From NCBI RefSeq assembly GCF_003573695.1, contig NC_039358.1:94996881-95060880 (forward strand): a stretch of DNA of 64,000 nt. Direction: 5' to 3'. A program made the translations under genes and the position numbers. Shown here one piece after another: positions 23,668 through 36,159 of the stretch (within the stretch, counting starts at the first letter, position 1; each line of letters opens with the position of its first letter). The stretch comes from Papaver somniferum (Eukaryota; Streptophyta; Magnoliopsida; Ranunculales; Papaveraceae). The notes under the pieces are model-generated. The model worked only from the letters and a program-made list of their open reading frames with translations. It made no database searches and had not been told where the DNA came from.

Positions 23668-25152
23668 TGATGTTGTTTTGAAAGTGGTAGTAAAGTTCGT
23701 TCAACTCGGATTGTGTAAAGGTTTGATTTAAGAACTAAGAATAAAAATACTAAAAATATATTCACAAGGTTGTCACGAATATCGAGAGGTACTGAGACTT
23801 AGGATTTCACCACTAATCACATTCAATTGGTTCATATGATGACTCATAACAATCCTAGCTCTTTTGTTGACTCTTTTCTTTGCCAAAAGTAGATTTTATA
23901 AAGCATTAGATGTAAATCACAAGCATGACGCATCAAAAGTTCCTAAAACCCAGCATGCGACATCAAACAAAATCACAACTAATCAAGAAAAATCATAAAT
24001 CGATTAAAACAAGTGCAAAAGTCATAAAGAATCAATTATAGTTACCAAGTGATTGTGAAATAGGGATTCCTCCATTATCCCAGTGTTGGGGTTTAGCTCC
24101 TCATATTAATCATGATCTCAAAATACATGTATAAAGCTCAAAAGTTGATTAAAAGGGAGTAAAACAATTGAACAGAAAAATCGCAACAGAAATAACTGTT
24201 GCAAAGGCGTTGTTCACTGTTACAAGAAGAACGATATATATGAAGTGTTGTTGAGACTGCAGCTGCGACCCCCAAAACTTTGTCGCAAACATTGTTGAAG
24301 AACGACTGTCTTCGGACGTCCGTTCTTCGTGTTCTTCAGCAGCAGCAGCAGCAGCAGAAACAGAGTTTGATCGAACTATGATTTCTTCTTCTCTGGCCCT
24401 CCTCAGGTTCCCAAACTCTCGACACCCTTATATGAACTCCCAGCAACTTATATATATCCAACAGAGCGATTTAATCTCCCCAAAACTTCTCGAAATCTTT
24501 TCTTTTCTTTTCTTGGCAGTTACGGCAATAATCTCTTCCCAAAATTGTTTCACGCGTTTCTGAGCTTTCCAACTTATCTCAAACTCTTCCTTACATAGAT
24601 ATGTATCTTTGGAAAGATTTTTAGGTCTTTAGTCTCTCTAGAACTTCTAAAAATAATCTCAATAGGGTCCGTGTAAAAACACTTTCCCTATTTAGCTCCA
24701 ACTCGGTTTGTATCCCAATTCGATCCAAACAAACGACTATACCAGGCTTGTTTAGTTGAATCACGTCCAGCCCAATCAATTCTGGCGATTGAATCTCACT
24801 AAAACACCTTCGAAATTAATCCCCAACTCTGCCAGTTGCATGCACAAAATTTCCCGCCAATTTCAATTTTTAAAACGATGAATATGACCTCCCCCTATCC
24901 TGTGCTGGTCTCCCTTTAGCAGTTGCCTGGAAATGGATGCCCCTTATTAATTAGTCACCCCTTATCCATTTGAGGGGTCCGAATAGCAAGTGTCCTCCGG
25001 GGGTGCCCCACGTAACTTTTCGAGCCGATTTTTCCAAAAATGTTTATTGGCCAAAAATACCTACACACACATAAAACACCATAATAAGTACAAAAATGAG
25101 CAATATCAATATATAGAATCGAGACAAATTAGACAAAAAAATGTGTCTATCA
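23668..25152 (-). repeat. 5' LTR of element G
   Basis: Intact TGATAG...CATCA ends on the minus strand. A TATA-like TATATATAAG lies at 24456-24447 (minus). The run of CAG units near 24337 is one longer than in the other LTR. Confidence 0.85.
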
Positions 25153-26224
25153 TGGGTGGTGTTAGTGAAGCAAGAAAACAATAAATTGTTGTTGAATGTC
25201 AGATGGATCTTTCTCAGTTCCGAGATAAATATTTGGGAGTAATCTTACATCCTGGAAGAGTGAAAACAAGCACTGTTTGGGGGGTGGTGGAAATGCTACA
25301 GGGTAAGCTTGCAAGCTGGATTGGTAAAATGTTGTCTTTCAAAGATATAATTACATTAATCAAATCTATATAAGTAGCATTCCAATCTACAATATGTCAA
25401 TATATAAGTGGCATGTAAGTGTCGCGAAGATTTGTGAAAGATTGATAAGGAACTTCTTATGGACTGGAGACCCATATGATAGAAAATGTGTAACTCTTAA
25501 GTGGGATGAAACTTGTGCACCACTGGAGGAGGGGGGACTTGGTATAAGAAGGCTGTAAGTGATCAATAAATCATTGTTAATGAAAATGGTGTGGAAATTT
25601 CAGACTTCTGATGCAGAATGGGCCAGGTTTATGAGGGAAAATTTTTACACTGTAAATGGAGAATGGATTTCAGGGTATAAGAAGTCATCAGTATGGAATG
25701 GTTTAAAATGGGTTATTGATGAAGTAATACAAAATACAAGATGGATCACAAGCAATGGTGACCAAATCTCAGTATGGAGGGATGCTTGAATCAAAGAAAA
25801 ACCTCTGGTGGAACTTTTCCCAAATGATGAATATATTATGTAAAATGCTAATATTAAGGTGGCTTACCTAATTGTATAAGGTGAATGGCTAGTTCCTCAA
25901 AGAATGCTCCATTATTTTCAGGTAAATGAACTCCCCATTATTTCAAGGCAAGAAGATAAAAGAATTTGGTCTGGCAATATGTCTGGTGAGTTTACTGGAT
26001 CATCAGCAGTGGAATTGATAAGATCGCATTACAATAAGGTTGATTGGGCTAAGAATGTATGGAATTCAGTTTTACATCCTACAATTGCTAGTAATGTGTG
26101 GAATCTGGTGAGGGGTATATGTGCAACTGATAAGAAAATGCAAGGTAAGGGTTTCAGTCTTGCTTCAAAATGTTACATGTGTGGGAATAATTCTGATAAC
26201 CTTGAACATATATTATGGTATTGA
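25153..26224 (+). pseudogene. LINE ORF2, post-RT segment and zinc-finger region
   Basis: The LINE resumes exactly after the G insertion. The segment KYLGVILHPGRVK is the typical post-catalytic RT region, followed by IRNFLWTGD, EEGGLGIRRL and VWNGLKW. Near 26155-26220 a CYMCGNNSDNLEHILW stretch matches the zf-RVT zinc-binding motif of plant LINEs. Several stops and frameshifts break it (at about 25186, 25372, 25557, 25788 and 26222). Confidence 0.88.
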
Positions 26225-26252
26225 AATTTTATCCAGTTAATATGGGAATGAC

Positions 26253-27064
26253 TTGGAGGGATATTTCTTTTTTTGCAACCCTAAGTCTTTTGAAGATGTG
26301 ATCTGTTTTGTTAAACATAAAAGTGGAGCTATAAAAGAGTTATGGATCCTGGTAGATTCAATAACAATGATGGAACTATGGTTCCTTAGGAACATGATAT
26401 GCTTTGATGATGAAAAACTGGACGTGAACAAGTTCAAAAGAAGAATAAAACAATATACAAAGGACTGTGCAGTAAGAATAAAAGGATTTATGTGGGAGTG
26501 CAGCTATGATTTCATGATCTTCAAGAATTTTGAATTGAAGAGTCATCCAATAAAAATACAGAGGATAGTGGAGGTAAGATTCATTCTCCCTGCAATAAAT
26601 CATACATTTATATGTTGTGATGGTGCATCTAGGGGGAACCCTGGTGTTGCGGGTTATGGATTTGTATACAGAAGTGATCAAGGTGACTTTATCTATGCTG
26701 AAGCTAAAGGCTTGGGTATAGCTACAAACTTCATTGCTGAAGTTATGGCTATTGTTGGAGCAACAGAATGGGAATTGATAAATAATAAAGTTAATATATG
26801 CATTCACTCAGATTCAAGCGCAACAGTCAAAGCTTACACCTCAGGGAAGCTACCTTGATTCATTATGACAAGATGGAAAAGAATAAAAGAGATACTAAGG
26901 AATATTTAATTTGTACATAGCTTGAGAGAAATAAATTTCTCTGCAGATTCACTTGCTAAGAGAGATGCATGTTTAGAGAGGGGGGTGAGTCAAATTTTTA
27001 CTACTAGACCAAATTTCTTGTTTGCAATGGAATCTCCTGACAGAGTATACTATAGGTTCTGTTG
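26253..27064 (+). pseudogene. LINE ORF2, RNase H domain
   Basis: A plant-type RNase H as found at the C-terminus of many plant L1 elements. It has CDGASRGNPGVAGYGF (first Asp), FIAEVMAI (Glu), IHSDSSATVKAY (second Asp) and FSADSLAKRD (last Asp). The four catalytic residues are all still readable, although a TGA at 26857 and a TAA near 26907 break the frame between the third and fourth. RNase H would remove RNA from the RNA-DNA hybrid. Confidence 0.88.
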
Positions 27065-27222
27065 AACCTTATGGGCTTGGGATTGAATTTTAAGCTTAGT
27101 TTTGATGCAGTTTCATATTTGTCTTGGTTTTTTACCTTGTCTATTTTTTTGATTAAAACGTTTGGTTTGTAATTTTTTTACAATGAGTAATGAAAAATGA
27201 ATTAATTGAGCAAAAAAAAAAA
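27065..27222 (+). other. LINE 3' UTR and poly(A) tail
   Basis: A T-rich 3' UTR ends in a run of eleven A at 27212-27222, after which Copia LTR F sequence starts. This marks the LINE's 3' end and shows that the LINE inserted into LTR F. Confidence 0.85.
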
Positions 27223-28131
27223 GAACTACACACAACCTGTGATATTTTAATTATATAAAAATATAATGCGGAAAAGAAATAACACAGATACCAGAAATTT
27301 TGTTAACAAGGAAACAACAAATGCAGAAAAACCTCGGGACTTAGTCCAGATTCAAACACCACACTGTATTAAGCCGCTATAGACTCTAGCCTACTACAAG
27401 TTAACTTCAGACTGGAATGTAGTTGAGCCCTAACCAATCTCACACTGACTAAGGAATAGTCGCATTCCTTATGCCTCTTGAACCACGCCAGATTCTGCGC
27501 ACTTGATTCTCTTAGCTGATCTCACCCACAACTAAGATTTTTTACGACCCAAAGTCTAAACTTGATAAACAAATCTGTCTCACACAAAAAATTCTATTGA
27601 ATAGATAAATTTGTCTCTTATGCAAATACCTACGAGTTTTTGTTCCGTCTTTTGATAAATCAAGGTGAACAGGAACCGATTGATACATCGTACTTATATT
27701 CCCGAAGAACAACCTAGTAATATCAATCACCTCACAATAATCTTAATCGTATGGTAGCGAAACAAGATATTGTGGAATCACAAACGATAAGACGAAGATG
27801 TCTGTGACTGCTTTTTTATCTTACCTATCGGAGATTAAATATCTAACACATCTTAGAGAAGATAGTACTCAATACGATAGAACAAAGTAAGATCAGAACA
27901 CGCAACTACAGAGAAAATAGTTGGGTCTGACTTCAGAATTCCAATGAAGTCTTTAAGTCGTTAATCTATAATGGATTTAGGAAAAACCTAGGTTAAAGGA
28001 GAATCGACTCTAGTCGCAACTAGTATCACACTGGAGGTGTGGGGATTAGGTTTCCCAGTTTCTAGAGTTCTCTCATATATAATCTTCAAATCAGGGTTTG
28101 CAATCAATGCCACATTGGTAACAAAACATTC
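27223..28131 (-). repeat. Copia LTR F, left part
   Basis: The minus-strand LTR is homologous to the LTRs of element E. It starts at an internal LTR position because the last 330 or so bases lie on the far side of the LINE. A TATA-like TATATATG lies near 28080-28073 on the minus strand. The last five bases, cattc (28127-28131), are the left TSD of element E. Confidence 0.85.
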
Positions 28132-30490
28132 TGAAAAAGCGGGGGTACAACAACCACACCCAACAATTCGATAAGCATTCTATATGGACAAACTCCAATA
28201 TACTTTCTAGAGAATCAACTAGACAGTCAGACCCAATCTAGATAAAACGTATATCAAAGAGTTTATATCTCAAACTCTCGATTTGATATATACTCAAGCA
28301 ACTAGAAATATGCGAGTCTTTATAAAATACTAGAGAGATAACTTGGATGGTACCGAACACCAATATCCAAGTGTCAATCAATTTAAATCAACAACCAAAA
28401 GGTCGGATATTCTAATTGATTAAACAACGCACAACCTGTGATATTTCAATTATATAACAAAATATAATGCGGAAAAGAAATAACACAGATACCAGAATTT
28501 TGTTAACGAGGAAACCGCAAATGCAGAAAAACCCCGGGACCTAGTCCAGATTGAACACACACTGTATTAAGCCGCTACATACACTAGCCTACTCCAAATT
28601 AACTTCGGTCTGGACTGCAGTTGAACCCCAATCAATCTCACACTGATCCAAGGTACAGTTATGCTCCTACGCCCCTGATCCCAGCAGGATGCTACGTACT
28701 TGATTCCCTTAGCTGATCTCACCCACAACTAAGAGTTCCTACGACCCAAAGTCGAAGACTTTAATAAACAAATATGTATCACACAGCAAAGTCTACGGTG
28801 ATAGATAAATCCGTCTCCCACGAATATACCGACGAGTTTTGTTCCTTCTTTTGATAAATCAAGGTGAACAAGAACCAATCAATAAACCGGTCTTATATTC
28901 CCAAAGAACAGCCTAATATTATTGATCACCTCACAATAATCTTAATCGACACAGCAAAAAAAGATATTGTGGAATCACAAACGATGAGACAAAGTGTTTG
29001 TGATTAGTTTTCTATCTTTCCTATCGGAGATTTAAAATCTCGAGCCAATTATTACAATCGTACTCGTAACGATAGAATATGCAATATCAGATCACACAAC
29101 TACAAGAAAAGTAGTATCGGTCTGGCTTCACAATCCCGATGAAGTTTTTAAGTCGTTAACCTGGTTTAGAAGAAGAAACCAAAGGTTAAAGGAGAATCGA
29201 CTCTAGCTATGCAACTAGTATCACACGTAAGGTGTGGGGATTAGGTTTCCCATTTGCTAGAGTTCTCCCTTATATATTTTTAAAATCAGGGTTTGCAATC
29301 AATGTTAGCTTGGTAACAAAGCATTCAATATTCACCGTTAGATGAAAACCTGATTAGGTTCAAGCTAATATTTCTCAACCGTTGGATCGAAAACTTAGCT
29401 TGTTACACACAAATGAAATGTCCAATTTTGGGTTTACGAACCGTTCCCAAACATTAACATTTGTTGGTTCAAAAATAGTTAACCAAATGGTTAGCCATAT
29501 GATTAATTTCATATCAACCATATTCTTATTCACCATAACTAGTTCAAATGACTCAAATGAACTAGTTAGAGAGTTGTTCAATTGCTTAGATCTTATGTAA
29601 CTACACAAGACATAATCGAAGCAAAAACGGTTTGATTCACTTGAATCGGTCCATGAACTTTATAGCCACGGTTTGCAAAAGCATTCCTTAGTTTAAATAA
29701 ACATGAGTTCAAGAACAACCAGTTTTAGATATAACCTGCTCAAGTTCGCGGACTGGGTTCGCGGACTTAAGCTCATGGAAGGAGTTCACAAACTCCAGCA
29801 GAAATTCTCGGGTCGAGAACTTCCGCCAGTTCATGGACTTGGCTCACGCCACTTCCAGTTCTCTTGATCAACAAAGTTCGCAAACTTTGGTTCAAGGAAT
29901 AAAGACTTATACATATATGTGTTTCCACATGAATGCTTATATCCTACCAATGATTATGTAATCTAAACTCTCATTTCAATCATTGAAACATTCTCAGAGG
30001 ACGGATATAGCCGTTATTCACAGACCATTTTTTGTCAGAGCAATTTTCAAAGTGATTGAAACATAACATGACTTTCGTCACTAGGTAAAGATGAATTCGG
30101 CTAAAGCGAAAGCTTACCAACACATATTTCGAGAAATAGATAGGCGAGATAAACTCGTCTCAAAATAGCAAATGTGCATAATGAAAGTCTATATATCAAA
30201 ACGACTTTTGTCTCAAGAGTAGGAGATAAAATAGATAGACTTTTGAGTGACAGATAAGTTCAAGTCTCCACATACCTTTTAGTCGATGAAGATCCACCAG
30301 TTCCTTGAGTAGTCCTTCGTCTTGTATGATGATTTCCATGGAGTTCTTGAGATCAACTACACTTTCTATCCTAGTCCGAGACCTTTAGATATGTAGGCTA
30401 GAAATCAAGACTTATAGTTTTGATCACTAACATTGAAAAACATGCTTGAGATAGCAACGCATGCGAGTTCGACCGAGCAATGCTCTAACA
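28132..30490 (-). repeat. 3' LTR of element E
   Basis: It begins TGTTAGAGCATTGCTCGGTC on the minus strand. A TATA box TATATAAG is at 29276-29269 (minus). The U3 carries TTCGCGGAC-type short repeats near 29740-29770. Confidence 0.9.
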
Positions 30491-33005
30491 ATCTCCCCTT
30501 TGTCAATTTTAGTGGAAAAACTATTAATACATATGGAATACAAAAAATAAATAAATTAACTTTTGTAGCTCCTATTCCACATGCCTAATCTTCAATATTA
30601 CTCGAAATCTTCGTCACTTCCAAGTACTCCAGTGATCCCAAAGGTTGTAAGTTTAACATCATCGTTGTTGAAAATCCGTAGCTATAACAACAAGAAAACA
30701 ATAGTTCTCAATCATTTTTATACAGTGTCATAGTATCATTACAAAGCGTCAAAGTCCAATTGTATCACAACTTCAACAACAATACTATGGTGATATGTAT
30801 CACTCCCCCTAGTCAATACTCCATCTCACATGGAAACCACTCCCCCTTACATAATGATCTGAAAACCATATGTATTTGTAGTGTGAACTACATATTGATT
30901 CTCCCCCTTTTTGTCAATAAAATTGGCAAAGGTACAAGAACGGGATCCTAATGAAATTTCCGAAAGAGACATTTCTTGACCAAAAGAAAGCAAAAATATC
31001 AACTTGTTCTTTAGATGCAATCATAAAGCCGAAGATAAATGCATTCATCAAGGAGTTTATGAAGATAAAAGATAACCCCTATAATATTCCACAGTCGCAC
31101 TCCCACAAAGATATGGCAATTAAGCGCAAGTTCAAAAGAACTCTCCCCCATTAAATGTCATTCCCGAAAGAACAACCAGAGCGACCTTAATTTCGAAAGA
31201 AAAGAAGGATTTCTTTGGACATAAGAAATCACATACAAGTATTAAATTAACCACAAGAGAACCCATGATTAATTTAATCGACAAATACTCAAACATAAGT
31301 GAAATTATGGAGACTTAAAAAATACAATTAGATTAATCACAAGAGATTCCATAATTAATCTAATTGAAATACACAACCAAATTAATCACAAAAGTAATCA
31401 ATTTAATTGTTCATGCTCGACACAAGAAAACTTACGGAGCAACAACTAAATAACCAAACAAGATGATTAACTTAGTTGAAAATGCTCGGCATAAAGTACC
31501 TTACGGAAAAACAACATATCTAATCAAAATAATCAACTTGGTTGTTTAATGCTCAACATAAGACACTTTACGGAGCCTCACAGTAATACATAAAATATGG
31601 ATCAGGGAAGTTCAATTACTGCAGAATACACAAGGATTCATTCTATTTTCCATCATTATTTGAACAGTGACATACAATAAACATAATCCTTGCAAACAAA
31701 AGATTTTAACATATCTTCCATTAAAGATTGACAATATAGGCTTAACTTTTGTATTTGCGAAAAGTTCATTCATTCTTTTATCAATACATGCATATCGACT
31801 AACGAAAGACTTTACTTTTGACAAGATATGGGATGGTCAAGTTCACAGACGTAAACACACACATCCCATAACAATATTGCAATATATAAAACCATAAATA
31901 TTAATACTGCAAAAATCATCTTCCAAACAAGTTTAGAATTTAAACCAATAAATCTAAAACATGAAGATGAAAACGTTGGACATAGCTATGTATACTCATA
32001 ATAACGGCTATTCCAAACTCTAGTAATCCTTCTTAAAAACAAGAATAAATTCTCGTAAGAAGTTTCTTAGGCATCAAGACAAACTCGTAATGCACATGCA
32101 AGATGATTTGTCCTTATAGGGTAGAATCAATCTTTTTCGCATGGATTTACACCAATAATAGCTACCAAAGGCTTATAAAAGATTTTATTAACAAAGAAGA
32201 ACATACAAAGTCAATAATGACTATGCACCATAGTTCACAAAGGATGATTGTGAACATTCAAGAATTTCATAGCACTGCGTACTACTTTCCAATCTTGAAC
32301 TTACTTCTTTGTGATTCACCAACAACATTCTTTTAAAAGATACAAATTATCTTAGAAGAGTATTACTCCAAGAATCCAAGTGCCCAAGTTCAAGATAAGT
32401 GGAACAAGTGCAACGAAACGGAGCAAAATACTCAAAAACAAAAGACAGTACAAATACCAATATTAACTCATCCAAATTCAAGGTTTCTCATCTCCATTTT
32501 GAAGAGGTTCCAAAGAGGAAGAGAGTTCAAAAAGAATGAGGTCAATCCGAGTTCGGACGAAGAAGTTACATCCAAAACAAGTTTACCGAATATCGACGTC
32601 AAGTATGCATACGGGTTTGGAAACGAATTTTTGTATCCTGGAGCAGTATGCAGACGGGGTTTGCGAACTTAAACCCCTGGATTTTGGTTTTAAATGATGT
32701 TATGCATACTTGGTATGCGTACCATGAAGTCCAAACATCCCGAACTAATGTTTTCAAACCTAAACATTTAAGAACTTTAAACACGGATCAAGTTAGGTAG
32801 AAATGAACGATAAGCAAGGTACATGGATCACTATAAGTACTCAAACAAGTAATAAAAACATAAAACTTTCTCAATTTTATAGACATACCTTTTTAGAAAA
32901 TTCCAATTGAATTCTACAACCTTACCAAGTATAATCTGTGCGCCCCAGTTGTTGTGCTTCCCTCATCGTATGCATAGCAGGGCATTTCTTGGTGAGGATG
33001 CACTT
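30491..33005 (-). other. Non-coding 3' interior of element E
   Basis: Purine tract at 30491-30502. On the minus strand there are several G/A-rich blocks (complement of CTCCCCCTTTTT near 30900 and of CCACTCCCCCTTAC near 30838). There are repeated AATTAATC/GATTAA motifs at 31230-31530. No domain-bearing frame is seen. This is where pol would be in a full-length element. Confidence 0.6.
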
Positions 33006-33722
33006 TCAACACAAACAAGTTGTGTTGAGGTGAACAATGTCTTGTTCACCATGGCACCAAGAAAGAGTTTCTTTCCAACAACTCTTAAATCTTGTAGTGT
33101 TGATAAACACCCAAGGAACTGTTTTTATAAGTCTATCAAAGAACTTCAAGAGAACCCAAAAAGATTTGTGTTTCTGATTTCTTGTTTTCCAACTTATAAA
33201 AAACAGTTTCTGCAGATAGTTTTTAGTACTGCGAAGGGAAACTCTTTTGATAAAAAGAGACGTCCTAGATTCTTCATAAAAGAATACAATACTACTATCT
33301 TGATAGGAAGTATCAAGAATTGAGCAACGAATCAGTTCATGCTTTGAGGTGATACACTCAGATAACTGAGATTTAAACTCCTCTTGTAATTTGTTTAGTT
33401 TATCACAACTAATTGGGTTACGCAGAGGAGGAGCATTTCTCTCACTAATTAGTAAATCAATATCAACCTCAACATGAATATTATTCATCATAACTTGATT
33501 TAGCCTGTCAAGAGATTCTTGCTCTTTCTGGAGGTATAAATCAACATCAAGAGATAAGCTCTCAAGCTTATTTTCAAGCCCTGAAAACACTTCAAAGGAT
33601 TTTAAACCTGGTGGAGGTTTAGATAGAATTTCTTCCACGGATTTTATTAAATCAGTCATGGAAGAGAATTCTGAAATCTCTGGATCTGGTGGTGCATTTA
33701 TTGAGATAGCACTACTGTCCAT
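33006..33722 (-). CDS. Gag-position ORF of element E
   Basis: The ATG at 33722 lies about 50 bases behind the primer-binding site, as a Copia gag would. The first 130 or so residues look genuine: MDSSAISINAPPDPE, then a helical, coiled-coil-like segment (SGLENKLESLSLDVDLYL, QKEQESLDRLNQVMM). After about residue 140 the composition changes and probably reflects a frameshift. I see no zinc knuckle (CX2CX4HX4C). I therefore call it by position only; it could be a truncated gag or a family-specific leader protein. Confidence 0.5.
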   Translation of the reverse strand: MDSSAISINAPPDPEISEFSSMTDLIKSVEEILSKPPPGLKSFEVFSGLENKLESLSLDVDLYLQKEQESLDRLNQVMMNNIHVEVDIDLLISERNAPPLRNPISCDKLNKLQEEFKSQLSECITSKHELIRCSILDTSYQDSSIVFFYEESRTSLFIKRVSLRSTKNYLQKLFFISWKTRNQKHKSFWVLLKFFDRLIKTVPWVFINTTRFKSCWKETLSWCHGEQDIVHLNTTCLC

Positions 33723-33774
33723 AGAGTCGGAACGCTACAAACACAGACTTGTAAGGTCTTGAACATGTTTTCCT

Positions 33775-33786
33775 GCTCTGATACCA
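33775..33786 (-). other. Met-tRNA primer-binding site of element E
   Basis: TGGTATCAGAGC on the minus strand, two bases inside the 5' LTR end. It is complementary to the 3' end of plant initiator tRNA-Met, the usual primer of Copia elements. Confidence 0.9.
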
Positions 33787-33788
33787 AT

Positions 33789-36159
33789 TGAAAAAGCGGG
33801 GGTACAACAACCGCACCCAACAATTTGATTAGCAATCTGTATGGACAAACTCCAATATACTTTCTAGAGAATCAACTAGACAGTCAGACTCATTCTAGAT
33901 AAAAAGTATATCAAAGAGTTTATATCTCAATCTCTCAATTTGATATATACTCAAGCAAATAGAAATCTGCGAGTATTTATCAAATACTAGAAAGATAACT
34001 TGAATGGTACCAAAGACCAATATCCAAGTGTCAATCAATTTAAATCAACAACCAAAAGGTCGGATATTCTAATTGATTGAACAACGCACAACCTGTGATA
34101 TTTCAATTATATAATAAAATATAATGCGGGAAAGAAATAACACAGACACCAGAATTTTGTTAACGAGGAAACCGCAAATGCAGAAAAACCCCGGGACCTA
34201 GTCCAGATTGAACACACACTATATTAAGCCGCTACAGACACTAGCCTACTCCAAATTAACTTCGGTCTGGACTGTAGTTGAACCCCAATCAATCTCATAC
34301 TGATCCAAGGTACAGTTATGCTCCTACGCCTCTGATCCCAGCAGGATGCTACGTACTTGATTCCCTTAGCTGATCTCACCCACAACTAAGAGTTGCTAGG
34401 ACCCAAAGTCGAAGACTTTAATAAACAAATCTGTATCACACAACAAAGTCTACGGTGATAGATAAATCCGTCTCCCACGAATATACCAACGAGTTTTGTT
34501 CCGTATTTTGATAAATCAAGGTGAACAGGAACCAATCAATAAACCGGTCTTATATTCCCATAGAACAGACTAATATTGTTGATCACCTCACAATAATCTT
34601 AATCGACACAGCGAAAAAAGATATTGTGGAATCACAAACGATGAGACGAAGTGTTTGTGATTACTTTTCTATCTTGCCTATCGGAGATATAAAATCTCGA
34701 GCCAATTATTACAATCGTACTCGTAACGATAGAAGATGCAAGATAAGATCACACAACTACAAGAAAAGTAGTATCGGTCTGGCTTCACAGTCCCAATGAA
34801 GTCTTTAAGTCGTTAACCTGGTTTTGAAGAAGAAACCAAAGGTTAAAGGAGAATCGACTCTACCTATGCAACTAGTATCACACGTAAGGTGTGGGGATTA
34901 GGTTTCCCAGTTCCTAGAGTTCTCCCTTATATAGTTTTCAAATTAGGGTTTGCAATCAATGTTAGCTTGGTAACAAAGTATTCAATATTCACCGTTAGAT
35001 GAAAACCTGATTAGATTCAATCTAATATTTCTCAATCGTTGGATCGAAAACTTAGCTTGTTACACACAAATGAAATGTCCAATTTTGGGTTTACGAACCG
35101 TTCCCAAACATTAACATTTGTTGGTTCAACAATAGTTAACCAAATGATTAGCCATATGATTACTTTTATATCAACCATATTCTTTTTCACCATAACTAGT
35201 TCAAATGACTCAAATGAACTAGTTAGAGAGTTGTTCAATTGCTTAGATCTTATGTAACTACACAAGACACAATCGAAGCAAAAACGACTTGATTCACTCG
35301 AATCGGTTCATGAACTTTATAGCCACGGTTTGAAAAATCATTCCTTAGTTTAAATAAACATGAGTTCAAGAACAACCGATTTTAGATATAACCTACTCAA
35401 GTTCGCAGACTGGGTTCGCGGACTTAAGCTCATGGAAGGAGTTCACAAACTCCAGCAGAAATTCTCGGGTCGAGAACTTTCGCCAGTTCGCGGACTGAGT
35501 TCCCGGACTTAGCTCACGCCACTTCCATTTCTCTTGATCAACAAAGTTCGCAAACTTTAGTTCAAGGAATAAGGACTTATACATATATGTGTTTCCACAA
35601 CAATGCTTATATCCTACCAATGATTATGTAATCTAAACTCTCATTTCAATCATTGAAACATTCTCAGAGGACGGATATAGCCGTTATTCACAGACCATTT
35701 TTCGTCAGAGCAATTTTCAAAGTGATTGAAACATAACATGAATTTCGTCACTAGGTAAAGATGAATTCGGCTAAGCGAAAGGTTACCAACACATATTTCG
35801 AGAAATAGATAGGCGAGATAAACTCGGCTCGAAATAGAAAATGTGCATAATGAAAGTCTATATATCAAAACGACTTTTGTCTCAACAGTAGGAGATAGAA
35901 TAGATAGACTTTTGAGTGACAGATAAGTTCAAATCTTCAGATGCCTTTTAGTCGATGAAGATCCACCAGTTCCTTGAGTAGTCCTTCGTCTTGTATGATG
36001 ATTGCTATGGAGTTCTTGAGCTAAACTACACTTTCTATCCTAGTCCGAGACCTTTAGCTATGTAGTCTAGAAATCAAGACTTATAGTTTGGATCACTAAC
36101 ATTGACAAACATGCTTGAGATACAAACGCATGCGAATTCGACCGAGCAATGCTCTAACA
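33789..36159 (-). repeat. 5' LTR of element E
   Basis: Pair of the LTR at 28132-30490. TATATAAG at 34933-34926 (minus) would be the element's promoter. Short repeats TTCGCGGACTGGGTTCGCGG lie near 35400-35425, with related copies to 35515. Confidence 0.9.

Larger units (their letters stand above)
18742..25152 (-). mobile_element. Non-autonomous Athila-like gypsy element G
   Basis: LTRs of about 1.48 kb lie at both ends, starting TGATAGACAC on the minus strand and ending ACATCA. They are flanked by a perfect TSD, tgggt (18737-18741 and 25153-25157), inside the LINE. On the minus strand a primer-binding site (TTTTGGCGCCGCCGACGCGG) follows the right LTR. A purine tract, AAGTTTGGGGGTATT, precedes the left LTR, as in Athila-type elements. 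There is no pol; one long unknown ORF fills the interior. The LTRs differ at about two to three dozen positions by eye (roughly 98% identity), the most similar LTR pair in this window. Confidence 0.9.
28132..36159 (-). mobile_element. Non-autonomous Copia element E
   Basis: A complete minus-strand element with a perfect TSD cattc (28127-28131 and 36160-36164) in LTR F. The 5' LTR is 33789-36159 (2371 bp) and the 3' LTR 28132-30490 (2359 bp). Both have TGTTAGAGC...TTTTTCA ends. The primer-binding site is TGGTATCAGAGC, the 3' end of the initiator Met-tRNA. The purine tract AAAGGGGAGAT abuts the 3' LTR. The 3.3-kb interior holds one gag-position ORF and no protease, integrase or RT, so the element depends on others. 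Sampled stretches of the LTRs agree at roughly 96-97% by eye. Confidence 0.92.

Noticed and set aside
26376..26807. Minus-strand frame of 143 codons
   Set aside because: It is a shadow of the LINE RNase H reading frame.
29375..29608. Pairs of short frames on both strands, repeated at 35032-35265
   Set aside because: They are the same LTR positions in the two LTRs of element E; conservation reflects LTR identity.
32907..33323. Plus-strand frame of 138 codons
   Set aside because: It overlaps the gag-position ORF of E on the other strand and has no start context or domain of its own.
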